From assembly GCF_000784835.1 (NCBI RefSeq), contig NZ_JSFH01000002.1, positions 62,001-126,000 of the forward strand: a DNA stretch of 64,000 bases, given 5' to 3'. This stretch comes from Thermotoga sp. Mc24 (GTDB lineage: Bacteria; Thermotogota; Thermotogae; Thermotogales; Thermotogaceae). This document shows, one piece after another, positions 25,127 through 32,301 of this stretch (its first letter is position 1; the number at the start of each line of letters is the position of its first letter). The notes beneath the pieces are model-generated. The model searched no databases. It was not told where the DNA came from and saw only the letters and a list, made by a program, of their open reading frames with translations. A program made the position numbers and the translations under genes.

Positions 25127-25231
25127 AAAAAAAGGGCTCCGCTGCCCGGAGCCCTTCAGTGTTTTCTATCGCTCCGGGCAGATACCGAAAGAGGCACCTG
25201 CCCGGAGCGGTCGCACTCACGGACAGGTGCC
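25127..25231 (-). promoter_or_regulatory. Attenuator-like leader of the aro operon
   Basis: Read leftwards (minus strand), the sequence GCTCCGGGCAG occurs at 25208-25198 (segment 1). Its exact complement CTGCCCGGAGC is at 25181-25171 (segment 2). GCTCCGGGCAG occurs again at 25152-25142 (segment 3), inside the hairpin GGGCTCCG-(5 nt)-CGGAGCCC (25154-25134) that is followed by seven T. Pairing 1:2 leaves the terminator free; pairing 2:3 destroys it. A further 8-bp pairing (GGCACCTG 25231-25224 with CAGGTGCC 25200-25193) touches segment 1. No T-box or known riboswitch motif was recognised. Confidence 0.7.
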
Positions 25232-25350
25232 CCTGTTAAACCAAAAGTAATAATAATTGTGTTCAATCGATTTGAGACATATTATTCTTCCACATCGCAT
25301 AACCTTTCACCCCTGTTTGGTTACTATTCTAACAAACAACGCTGGAAAAA

Positions 25351-26592
25351 TCAAGTGGGAAGCTCTTTTCCCCTCAAAGCTACCAGAAGCAGCACAGCGA
25401 CCAGAAAAGAAAGCGCTCCGACAATATAGTAAAGAAAATGGACCGGCACTCTATCAACGAGGTATCCGTAGAGAACCGATCCGAGCGGAGTGACTCCGTT
25501 TGCTACGAGAATGAGGAAAGAAAAGGCCCTCGCTCTGATGTGAGAAGGTGTCATCTTTTGAAACGCCGTGTCCAGAGGAACGTTGATGATGGGATTCAAA
25601 AAACCCATTATCAGGAACGTGATGAAAAACAGCGAGAAAAGAACCAGTCTGTTCAAGGAAAAATCAGGCATGACGAGAAAGCCAAGGAAGACGATGGGAA
25701 GTTCAAAAAGAAAGATAGAAATCTTCATGGCCTTCCACATGTTCTTCTTTGACAGGTACGATGCGATCAGAAAGTTCCCAAGAAGCGCCCCTAAGGTGAA
25801 GGAAGTCTCCAGGAAACCAAATTCCTGAGCCGAAAATTTCATCACTTCCCTGATCGTGTAAGGATACACCACCATGAACAGCGGAGAGATGAGCAGATTC
25901 AGAAAAAGTGCGAAGATCAGAATGGTTCGTATGAGCTCGTGGTTCCAGATGAAGAGAAATCCTTCTTTGAGATCTTCAAGGATCTGAGAGAATTTTGCTG
26001 GCTTTTTCTCCACCTTTCGGCTGTAAACGATGAAGATCTCACTGATAGCAGAGAGGACAAAAGACACCCCATTCACAAGAAAAACGATCGCTATACCGTA
26101 GAATCCGTAGATCACTCCTCCCAGTGCGGGGCCCAGGATCTGTGGAAAGATCCTCACCATACCCATGATGGAGTTGGCTCTCATGAGAAAATCCTGAGGA
26201 ACGATATCGGGAAACATCGCACCTGTCGGTATGTCGAAGAGATTGTCCATGACAGCCATCGCTATCTGAGAAACGTAGAGAACGGGAAGGGTGACGGAGT
26301 TTCTGAACGCAAGAAGGGCCAGAAAACAGATGAGAAATCCCCTCAGAAAATCCATCGAGACCATGAGAAACTTTCTATCTCCCCTGTCTCCCACGATCCC
26401 GGCTATGGGTGTGAAAAGGATCCTCGGAACCATGTAGGCTACGGTCATCAGGGCAACAGCAGATCCAGAGTGTGTCAGATCCAGTACAAAAAGAGGAATC
26501 GCAACCGCCTGAATGGAACTTCCAAGAATCGATACGAACCTTCCGAGGGCAAGAAGGAAGAAGTTCCTCTTCCAGTGTAAGAGCTCATTCAC
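25351..26592 (-). CDS. Major facilitator superfamily transporter
   Basis: The 413-aa membrane protein has about 12 hydrophobic helices and the MFS motif A between helices 2 and 3 (GIVGDRGDRKFLM). It resembles the EntS-like MFS_3 group of exporters, so drug or metabolite efflux is the best guess. It starts at GTG 26592 behind GGAGGGAG, 12 nt after the stop of a 58-aa membrane protein gene. It is the last gene of the leftward unit headed by a DUF2089 regulator. Confidence 0.85.
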   Translation of the reverse strand: MNELLHWKRNFFLLALGRFVSILGSSIQAVAIPLFVLDLTHSGSAVALMTVAYMVPRILFTPIAGIVGDRGDRKFLMVSMDFLRGFLICFLALLAFRNSVTLPVLYVSQIAMAVMDNLFDIPTGAMFPDIVPQDFLMRANSIMGMVRIFPQILGPALGGVIYGFYGIAIVFLVNGVSFVLSAISEIFIVYSRKVEKKPAKFSQILEDLKEGFLFIWNHELIRTILIFALFLNLLISPLFMVVYPYTIREVMKFSAQEFGFLETSFTLGALLGNFLIASYLSKKNMWKAMKISIFLFELPIVFLGFLVMPDFSLNRLVLFSLFFITFLIMGFLNPIINVPLDTAFQKMTPSHIRARAFSFLILVANGVTPLGSVLYGYLVDRVPVHFLYYIVGALSFLVAVLLLVALRGKELPT

Positions 26593-26604
26593 AGTACTCC
26601 CTCC

Positions 26605-26781
26605 TCATCGATCCTGAAGACTTCCAGGTACCATTGCACTGGATGTTTCTGTGACACCCAGTTCCCAAACCGCCGGTGAAGATGGAGCTGTCTCTACAGT
26701 AGAAAAAAACAGCACATACAGCCATATCAAAGAAAACAACATCACCACAAGAATCGTCGAAACCATCAGATACACCTTCAT
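26605..26781 (-). CDS. Short membrane protein, 58 aa
   Basis: This frame fits exactly between the bactofilin-like gene (stop 6 nt upstream) and the MFS gene (12 nt downstream). It begins MKVYLMVSTILVVMLFSL with a single hydrophobic helix of ~25 residues, followed by a short Ser/Thr/Pro-rich outer tail ending VPGSLQDR. A second frame across the same DNA (26585-26791) has a much less protein-like composition. The ribosome site is weak (GAAGGAA further upstream), consistent with coupling to the gene before it. No family recognised. Confidence 0.6.
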   Translation of the reverse strand: MKVYLMVSTILVVMLFSLIWLYVLFFSTVETAPSSPAVWELGVTETSSAMVPGSLQDR

Positions 26782-26787
26782 GGAAGA

Positions 26788-27288
26788 TCATTCTTTTCCT
26801 TCGACCTTCTTCTTGGAAGAAACAGAGATGTTACTGATGAAAGGAGAGACCATTTTCAAAATACCGCTGACGAAGAAGTTCGATATCCTCGCGATATCAC
26901 CTTCCACCACCGGTGTTTTCCCTGATTCTTTGACGCCGATGAGAGCGAGATCTCCCTTCACCGTTCCTCCATCGAATTCGATCTTTCCGCCGATGACGGC
27001 AAGATCACCTTCCACCTCTCCGGAAAAGAACGTTTCACAGTTGATGAGCGCAAGATCTCCTTTGATTTTTCCCCTTATGATCGCTTTCTTTTTAGAAAGG
27101 ACGAGATCTTCTTCCACTATCTCGTTTTCGCCGAGGATGTAGTCGCCCTCCCGTTCAGAAAAATCACCTTTTGGCCCGATTTCTTCTCTTTCCTTTTCCT
27201 GTACCGCCTTTATCAGCATCTCCCCTTCTTCTGGACTGATTTCTCCCCTTGCCACAGCTTCCAGGATCTTTCTGATCTCCTCAGACAT
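26788..27288 (-). CDS. Bactofilin-like beta-repeat protein with N-terminal SHOCT-like hairpin
   Basis: The 166-aa protein starts with a helical hairpin, ILEAVARGEISPEEGEMLIKAV. It continues with repeated short strands spaced as in bactofilin/polymer-forming domains (GKIKGDLALINCE, GEVEGDLAVIGGKI, GTVKGDLALIGVK, VVEGDIARI). No catalytic residues are visible. It probably assembles or senses envelope state. It overlaps the DUF2089 gene by 8 nt, and the same helical hairpin motif ends that protein, which suggests the two interact. Confidence 0.65.
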   Translation of the reverse strand: MSEEIRKILEAVARGEISPEEGEMLIKAVQEKEREEIGPKGDFSEREGDYILGENEIVEEDLVLSKKKAIIRGKIKGDLALINCETFFSGEVEGDLAVIGGKIEFDGGTVKGDLALIGVKESGKTPVVEGDIARISNFFVSGILKMVSPFISNISVSSKKKVEGKE

Positions 27289-27664
27289 CGCTCTCTCCTC
27301 CTTTTTTCCTCTTCTTCAGAATTTCCAAAGCTTCCTCAACGCTGATCTTCCCTTCTTTCACCTGCTTGAAGAGATCCTCTTCTGCAGCTTCTTCCTCCAC
27401 TTCTCCAAGGGGTTGGAGATTCATCTTCTCCAGGATTCTCTCCAGCTTCCCCCTCAAGGCGAAATAGCCCTGTCCTGTGTAACGCTCTATCTCCTTCAAA
27501 TTCCCACGCGCCTTGAAGAATAGAATCACGAACTCGAGTTCATCTTTGTCGAGAAAATCGAACGGGCTCGCTTTGAAATGTCCCCGCACAGTGACATCGT
27601 CTCTTTTGCAGTGAAGCTCTGTAACTATCATTTCTTTTCCGCAGACCGGACACTTGGGCAACAT
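27281..27664 (-). CDS. DUF2089-family zinc-ribbon putative regulator
   Basis: The 127-aa protein has an N-terminal zinc-ribbon-like start (CPVCGKEMIVTELHC), then VRGHFKASPFDFLDKDELEFVILFFKARGNLKEIERYTGQGYFALRGKL, which is the DUF2089 pattern resembling a sigma-like helix-turn-helix. It ends with a SHOCT-like hairpin (VKEGKISVEEALEILKKR). A DNA-binding role is likely but unproven. A strong promoter and an 11-nt direct repeat that overlaps both the -35 box and the start codon suggest autoregulation. It heads a four-gene leftward unit ending in the MFS transporter. Confidence 0.75.
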   Translation of the reverse strand: MLPKCPVCGKEMIVTELHCKRDDVTVRGHFKASPFDFLDKDELEFVILFFKARGNLKEIERYTGQGYFALRGKLERILEKMNLQPLGEVEEEAAEEDLFKQVKEGKISVEEALEILKKRKKGGESDV

Positions 27665-27716
27665 ATTTTGTCACCTCCTGCAAAATATTTTAGACTATCA
27701 CCAAATATTTTGTCAA
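27663..27716 (-). promoter_or_regulatory. Promoter and repeated putative operator of the DUF2089 gene
   Basis: On the minus strand TTGACA (27711-27716) and TAAAAT (27687-27692) are 18 nt apart. The 11-mer TGACAAAATAT occurs twice exactly 42 bp apart (27715-27705 and 27673-27663), first covering the -35 box and then joining the ribosome site to the start codon. The four-helical-turn spacing suits a repressor binding both copies on one face. Confidence 0.65.
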
Positions 27717-27786
27717 GTCCCCAAAAATTTTTCTGTGAGGATTCTTATTGCTCCCTTCTTCACCGTGAAATGAGTCTTTCTTTACA

Positions 27787-27792
27787 TATAAT
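27787..27792 (+). promoter_or_regulatory. Candidate -10 box for the microprotein genes
   Basis: A perfect TATAAT lies 88 nt upstream of the first microprotein. A second possibility nearer the gene is TTGACT (27807-27812) with TACACT 16 nt later, inside the duplicated unit. Neither has been tested. Confidence 0.35.
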
Positions 27793-27802
27793 TAGCGTTA
27801 CC

Positions 27803-28060
27803 TTATTTGACTCTTAATCTCCCGATGATACACTTACACATGAAAAATGAGAGTAATTCTCAAAAAGGAGGTGAGGAAAATGTTTGTGTTGATACCGGTA
27901 GATGTGTTGATAGCCATTCACAGCGAGAAGATAGGACAGAAAAGGAACAGATAATTATTAATTCTTATTTTGTGCTTAATATTCCGATGCTACATTTACA
28001 GGCGAAGGATGATGATATCTGAAAGGAGGTGAAGAAGATGTTAGAACTGATACCGCTGGA
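27803..28060 (+). repeat. Tandem duplication of a ~158-bp unit containing the microprotein genes
   Basis: The ~75 nt before each microprotein and the first part of each coding region align: both carry TTATTT, then CTTAAT, CCGATG, TTACA and an (A)AAAGGAGGTGA ribosome site. The two start codons are 158 nt apart. The copies have diverged, so the duplication is old and the common features have been kept. Confidence 0.7.
27880..27954 (+). CDS. Microprotein A (24 aa), paralogue of microprotein B
   Basis: The start codon lies behind an ideal AAAAAGGAGGTGAGG site. The peptide begins MFVLIPVDVLIAI and ends in a basic tail (KIGQKRNR) before TAA. It is 24 residues long, hydrophobic then basic. Its N-terminus lines up with the second microprotein (MLELIPLDVVIEI), pattern M-x-x-L-I-P-x-D-V-x-I-x-I. 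The conserved ribosome site, frame and hydrophobic core in both copies argue that it is translated. Function unknown; a signal, toxin-like or regulatory peptide are all possible. It is divergent from the DUF2089 regulator. Confidence 0.6.
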   Translation: MFVLIPVDVLIAIHSEKIGQKRNR

Positions 28061-28124
28061 TGTGGTCATAGAGATTTTTGGTGGAAAAACACAGGAAAAC
28101 AGAAAGAAGAATAACAAAAAGTAA
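28038..28124 (+). CDS. Microprotein B (28 aa), paralogue of microprotein A
   Basis: This second copy starts at ATG 28038 behind AAAGGAGGTGAAG. The peptide begins MLELIPLDVVIEIFGG and ends in a lysine/asparagine-rich tail (ENRKKNNKK). It shares the LIPxDVxIxI core with microprotein A. An intrinsic terminator follows 34 nt downstream, then the radical SAM gene. A competing frame (27807-28022) overlaps copy A and stops just before this gene's ribosome site; I consider it less likely. Confidence 0.6.
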   Translation: MLELIPLDVVIEIFGGKTQENRKKNNKK

Positions 28125-28157
28125 GTGCCGTACCCCTGCGTCCCCATTTTTTAACCA

Positions 28158-28181
28158 GGCCTCGAAACGAGGCTTTTTTTG
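28158..28181 (+). terminator. Intrinsic terminator after the microproteins
   Basis: The hairpin GCCTCG-AAA-CGAGGC (28159-28164/28168-28173) is followed by seven T. It stands 25 nt before the radical SAM gene, which shows no obvious promoter of its own, so partial read-through may feed the downstream operon. Confidence 0.85.
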
Positions 28182-28205
28182 TTTTAAAATACATAGGGTG
28201 ATACT

Positions 28206-29909
28206 GTGTTTCTTCCCACAACACGTGAGGAAATGAGAAAATTAGGCTGGAAAGAGCTCGATATCATCCTTGTCACAGGCGACGCTTATGTGGATCATCC
28301 CTCCTTCGGTGTTGCCTTCATCGGTCATTATCTCGTCTCTCATGGCTTCAAAGTGGGGATCATCGCTCAGCCAGACTGGAGAACAGAGAAAGACATCACA
28401 CGCCTTGGAAGGCCTCGTCTTTTCTTCGGTGTCACCGCTGGAAACGTTGACTCGATGGTGGCGAATTACACGGCCTCGAAGAAAAAAAGAAAAACGGACG
28501 ACTACACACCGGGTGGAATCGGTGGAAAAAGACCCGACAGGGCAACCATCGTCTATACGAATCTCATCAAGAGATTCTTCCCGGAAGTTCCCGTTGTCCT
28601 TGGTGGATTGGAAGCGAGCCTCAGAAGGTTCGCACACTACGACTGGTGGAGCGATAGAGTGAGAAAGTCTGTTCTCGTCGATTCAAAGGCAGATCTCCTC
28701 GTCTATGGAATGGGTGAAAAGGCAGTTCTTGGGATCGCACAGATCCTTTCCAGAACGGGTGATATAGAAAAGTGCAAAAGTATTCGTGGAGTCGTCTGGT
28801 GGGCCTCTCAAAAACCCGAAGAAGGCATCGAACTGCCCTCTTACGATGAAATCTCAGAGAATCCCGAAAAATACGCCGAAGCATTGAAACTTCAGACCTG
28901 GTACACTGATCCATACAAGAACATTCCGATCTACCAGAGGCAAGACACGAGGTACGTGGTGCAGAATCCACCCCAGCCACCGCTCAGCCAGGAAGAACTC
29001 GACCGGCTCTACCTTCTCCCTTTCGAAAGAGAAGTTCATCCGTTTTACGCAAAGATGGGAAAAGTGAAAGCGATAGAGACGGTGAAGTTCTCGATAACGG
29101 CTGTGAGAGGTTGTTTCGGAAACTGTTCTTTCTGCGCCCTCACACAGCATCAGACAACTCACGTCTCCTACCGCAGCAAAGATTCCATTCTCGAAGAAGT
29201 GAGGATCCTCACGAAGAAAAAGGACTTCAAAGGCACCATCACAGACGTTGGAGGACCGACTGCGAACCTCTACGGTTCGGGCTGTTCCATCAGAGAAACG
29301 AAAGGACAGTGCCAGAAGTTCTGTTTGTATCCCATCGTGTGCAAGGTTGTCCGACCGAACCACGACGAATTCATCTCTCTTCTCGAGTCGATCAGGCAAA
29401 TTCCAGGTGTCAGAAACGTCTTTGTCTCTTCAGGAATCAGACACGACTTTGTCTTTGCCGAAAAAGACCCAGATGTCTTCATAAGGGAACTCGTGAAGTA
29501 CACCCCGGGACAGCTGAAACTCGCCCCCGAACACGCTCATCCAAAGGTGCTATCTCTGATGAGAAAACCGCCTGTGGAACTGTTTCTCGAGTTCAAAAAA
29601 CGCTTCGAAACACTCGCAAAGAAGATGGGAAAGAGAAAGTATGTGATCGGCTACTTCATAGTGGGACACCCGGGAGAAGGCTGGAGGGAGAACAATTACT
29701 TGAGAGACTTCATACTCAAACACCTCGGGTACTTTCCCCAGCAGATCCAGATCTTCACACCTACTCCCGGAACGGTGAGCACCGCGATGTACTACTCTGG
29801 TGTGGATCCCTTCACAGGTGAAAAGGTCCACGTCGAAAGATCGCTGAAGGTGAGAAACAAGATGAAGGAGAACGTGCTGTTCAAAAAGAAGGGGAGGGAA
29901 AAGAGATGA
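28206..29909 (+). CDS. YgiQ-family radical SAM protein
   Basis: The 567-aa protein has a cobalamin-binding-like N-terminal half (ILVTGDAYVDHPSFGVAFIGHYL) as in YgiQ proteins, and the radical SAM cluster motif CX3CX2C in RGCFGNCSFCALTQHQ. Later features are GTITDVGGPTANLYG, LKLAPEHAHPKVLSLMRKP and YFIVGHPGEGW. It binds a 4Fe-4S cluster and SAM; the reaction is unknown for the family. GTG 28206 follows AGGGTGAT. Its stop overlaps the esterase start by 4 nt, which puts it at the head of the esterase-pyr operon. Confidence 0.88.
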   Translation: MFLPTTREEMRKLGWKELDIILVTGDAYVDHPSFGVAFIGHYLVSHGFKVGIIAQPDWRTEKDITRLGRPRLFFGVTAGNVDSMVANYTASKKKRKTDDYTPGGIGGKRPDRATIVYTNLIKRFFPEVPVVLGGLEASLRRFAHYDWWSDRVRKSVLVDSKADLLVYGMGEKAVLGIAQILSRTGDIEKCKSIRGVVWWASQKPEEGIELPSYDEISENPEKYAEALKLQTWYTDPYKNIPIYQRQDTRYVVQNPPQPPLSQEELDRLYLLPFEREVHPFYAKMGKVKAIETVKFSITAVRGCFGNCSFCALTQHQTTHVSYRSKDSILEEVRILTKKKDFKGTITDVGGPTANLYGSGCSIRETKGQCQKFCLYPIVCKVVRPNHDEFISLLESIRQIPGVRNVFVSSGIRHDFVFAEKDPDVFIRELVKYTPGQLKLAPEHAHPKVLSLMRKPPVELFLEFKKRFETLAKKMGKRKYVIGYFIVGHPGEGWRENNYLRDFILKHLGYFPQQIQIFTPTPGTVSTAMYYSGVDPFTGEKVHVERSLKVRNKMKENVLFKKKGREKR

Positions 29910-31144
29910 GACTCACTGTCTTCCTTTTGATCTTTCTTGGTGTGATGGTGTTTGGTGCCTTCGATCAGGAAGCGTTTCTCTTCGTTCAGCATCTCACCGC
30001 TGAAAACTTCGAATCGGCTTTGAATATGTGTTCCAATCAGGTAAAAGCACAGCTCAGTGTCCAGAGCCTTTTGAACATCTGGAACTCTCTGAAAGCACAG
30101 CTCGGTGACTTCAGAGAAATCACTGGATACGAAAAAATCACCCAGGGTGAATACGAGATCTACAACTTCACTCTGAGGTTCGAAAGAGGAGAAATCTCAG
30201 CACTTGTCACCATGGACAGAGAAGGAAAAGTCGCCGGACTCTTCTTCAAACAGGCTACAAAGACAGAGTACGAACTTCCAGACTACGTGGACCCGGAGAG
30301 CTTCGAGGAGAAGGATATCACCGTGAACGGCCTTCCCGGGAAGATCACGATCCCAAAAGGAAACGGACCGTTCCCAGCTGTTGTCCTCGTGCACGGCTCT
30401 GGACCGAACGACATGGACGAAACCATCGGTCCAAACAAGATATTCAAGGACATCGCGTACGGTCTGTCTTCGAAGGGTATCATCGTTCTCAGATACCACA
30501 AAAGAACGTTCGTCGAGAAAGTGGACCCCACCACCTTGACCGTCGAAAAAGAAGTCATAGAAGACGCACTGGAAGCGGTGAAGATACTCAAAGAGAGAAA
30601 AGACGTCTCCCGAGTTTATATGCTGGGACACAGCCTCGGTGCGATGCTCACACCGGAGATAGCGGAAAGATCGAAGGCAGACGGTGTTGTCATGATAGCA
30701 CCGCCCGCAAGACCGCTCGAAGAAGTCATGGAAGATCAGTTGAAATATCTTCAGTCTCTGGGTCTTGCAAGCAACGTAGAAGAAACTCTGAACATTCTGG
30801 AAAAACTCAAAAGAAAAGAGATTCCTCCAGATGAATTCGTCCTTGGAGCTCCCGCGAAGTACTTCTACGACTTGAGAGAAAGAGATCCTGTTTCAATTGC
30901 GAAGAGACTAACCATCCCCATGCTTTTGATCTTCGGCGGCAGAGACTACCAGGTGACTGAAAAGGACCGAGAAATCTGGTTGAAGGAACTTTCAGGCAGG
31001 GAAAATGTGAAAATACTCGTCTTCGACGATCTCAATCACCTGATGATTTCAGGAGAAGGAAAATCAACGCCGGTTGAATACATGAAGAAAGGTCACGTTG
31101 ACAAAAGAGTAATAGATGAGATCGCCAGGTGGATGGTAAAATAA
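29906..31144 (+). CDS. Secreted alpha/beta-hydrolase (esterase) with DUF3887 domain
   Basis: The 412-aa protein starts with a signal peptide (MRLTVFLLIFLGVMVFGA), then a DUF3887-type domain (about residues 20-115), then an alpha/beta hydrolase. The catalytic triad is readable: S243 in GHSLGAM, D347 in GGRDYQVTEKD and H378 in DLNHLM, and the oxyanion region is VLVHGSGPNDMDE. It likely hydrolyses esters in the periplasm. It is odd to find it between a radical SAM gene and pyr genes; the ribosome site of pyrC lies just after its stop. Confidence 0.87.
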   Translation: MRLTVFLLIFLGVMVFGAFDQEAFLFVQHLTAENFESALNMCSNQVKAQLSVQSLLNIWNSLKAQLGDFREITGYEKITQGEYEIYNFTLRFERGEISALVTMDREGKVAGLFFKQATKTEYELPDYVDPESFEEKDITVNGLPGKITIPKGNGPFPAVVLVHGSGPNDMDETIGPNKIFKDIAYGLSSKGIIVLRYHKRTFVEKVDPTTLTVEKEVIEDALEAVKILKERKDVSRVYMLGHSLGAMLTPEIAERSKADGVVMIAPPARPLEEVMEDQLKYLQSLGLASNVEETLNILEKLKRKEIPPDEFVLGAPAKYFYDLRERDPVSIAKRLTIPMLLIFGGRDYQVTEKDREIWLKELSGRENVKILVFDDLNHLMISGEGKSTPVEYMKKGHVDKRVIDEIARWMVK

Positions 31145-31170
31145 CAGGAAAGGAATTCGGAGGGAAAAGC

Positions 31171-32301
31171 GTGAGGATCTACGATCCGTTTAGAAAGAAA
31201 TGGATAGAAGAAGAAATAGAAACACCCTTTCCCTCGAAAGGATTGGTTGCCACGTTTCCCTTTGTCGATCTTCACGTTCATGTTCGTCTCAACGGTGGAG
31301 AAGATTACAGCTCCTTAGAAGAAGCCTCCCTTGTGGGAGGCTTTTTTAAAGTGGTGGTACAGCCCAACACAAAGCCGCCCATAGAAAGCAAAGAAGTTCT
31401 GGAAAGACATCTGGATCTCTCCAGAAACAGAGCGGTCGAGTTTCTCTTTGCCGTTTCTCCCTTCGGATCGATCGAAGCTGAAGGAGAAAGAGTGGTGGGC
31501 TTTTCAACGGACGGCATAGAGTGCGACTACCCTACACTCATTGAAACAATGAAAAAGAAAAAGAAAGCCCTCTGGTTCGACCACAGCCAGATGTACGAGG
31601 TGGATGGAATCTTCTACGAGGGGGCTCCTTTGCCGTTTCAGAAAAGACCGAGATCGAACGAAGCGATAGCCATAACACGAACCGTTTTGACGGGCCTTGA
31701 GTACGGATTCGAAAGATTCCACATCCAGCACGTAACAACGAAGTACTCCGTAGAAGTGATATCGTTTTTGAAGAATCTAGCAAAGGTCAGCTGTGAAGTA
31801 ACACCACACCATCTGTTTTTCTGCTACGAAGACATCAAAAACACGAACTTCAAGATCAACCCTCCTCTCGGATCTCCAGAAGACAGAAAAGCTCTCATCG
31901 AAGCCGTGAAGAAAGATGTGATCGATGTTTTAGCGACAGATCACGCGCCACACCACGAAAAACCAGACGATTTTCTCACCGCTCCTTACGGCTCAACATC
32001 CATAGAAATCGCCTTTCCTGCCTATTACACAGCCCTAGGTGATCTCGAACTCGTCGTAGAAAAACTCACGAAAAAGCCCCTCGAAGTGCTTGGTGTTGAA
32101 GCTCGTCTCACAGAAGATACTCTTGTGTTCATCGATCCGAAGGCGGAGTTCATCGTGGATGCAAAAAAATTCAAAAGCAAAGGGAAGAATTCCATGTTCG
32201 ACGGTGTCAGACTGAAGGGAAAAGTGGTCGCTCTTAAACTCAAAGGAAGATGGGTGATGATAGATGGAGAGGTTATTGCTGACCAAAAAGAAAACGATTA
32301 G
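31171..32301 (+). CDS. pyrC: Dihydroorotase
   Basis: The 376-aa zinc amidohydrolase cyclises carbamoyl-aspartate. Metal and substrate motifs are FVDLHVHVRLNGGED, VVVQPNTKPP, the HxTT region IQHVTTKYS, EVTPHHLFF and ATDHAPHHEKPD. GTG 31171 with GGAGGG 8 nt upstream is preferred to ATG 31129, which lies within the esterase gene. Codons 52-59 (EASLVGGFF) are encoded by a perfect terminator-like hairpin with T6 (31324-31347). The gene overlaps pyrK by up to 38 nt. Confidence 0.94.
   Translation: MRIYDPFRKKWIEEEIETPFPSKGLVATFPFVDLHVHVRLNGGEDYSSLEEASLVGGFFKVVVQPNTKPPIESKEVLERHLDLSRNRAVEFLFAVSPFGSIEAEGERVVGFSTDGIECDYPTLIETMKKKKKALWFDHSQMYEVDGIFYEGAPLPFQKRPRSNEAIAITRTVLTGLEYGFERFHIQHVTTKYSVEVISFLKNLAKVSCEVTPHHLFFCYEDIKNTNFKINPPLGSPEDRKALIEAVKKDVIDVLATDHAPHHEKPDDFLTAPYGSTSIEIAFPAYYTALGDLELVVEKLTKKPLEVLGVEARLTEDTLVFIDPKAEFIVDAKKFKSKGKNSMFDGVRLKGKVVALKLKGRWVMIDGEVIADQKEND
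31324..31347 (+). terminator. Terminator-like hairpin inside pyrC
   Basis: GCCTCCC-TTGT-GGGAGGC (31324-31330/31335-31341) followed directly by TTTTTT has all features of an intrinsic terminator, yet it lies 153 nt inside the pyrC coding region. A ribosome close behind RNA polymerase would mask it. The GGAGG of the pyrC ribosome site could also pair with its CCTCC arm. Confidence 0.6.

Noticed and set aside
25095..25220. Possible leader peptide in frame with aroF containing Phe-Phe-Tyr-Tyr
   Set aside because: The FFYY codons are simply the T-run of the terminator and come after, not before, the regulatory stems; no ribosome site precedes the GTG.
26585..26791. 68-codon frame on the minus strand over the gap before the MFS gene
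   Set aside because: Cysteine/glycine-rich, improbable composition; the overlapping 58-codon frame has a proper membrane helix and fits the gene borders better.
28242..29831. Several 120-240 codon frames overlapping the radical SAM gene
   Set aside because: The radical SAM frame has the CX3CX2C motif and good start context; the others have skewed composition.
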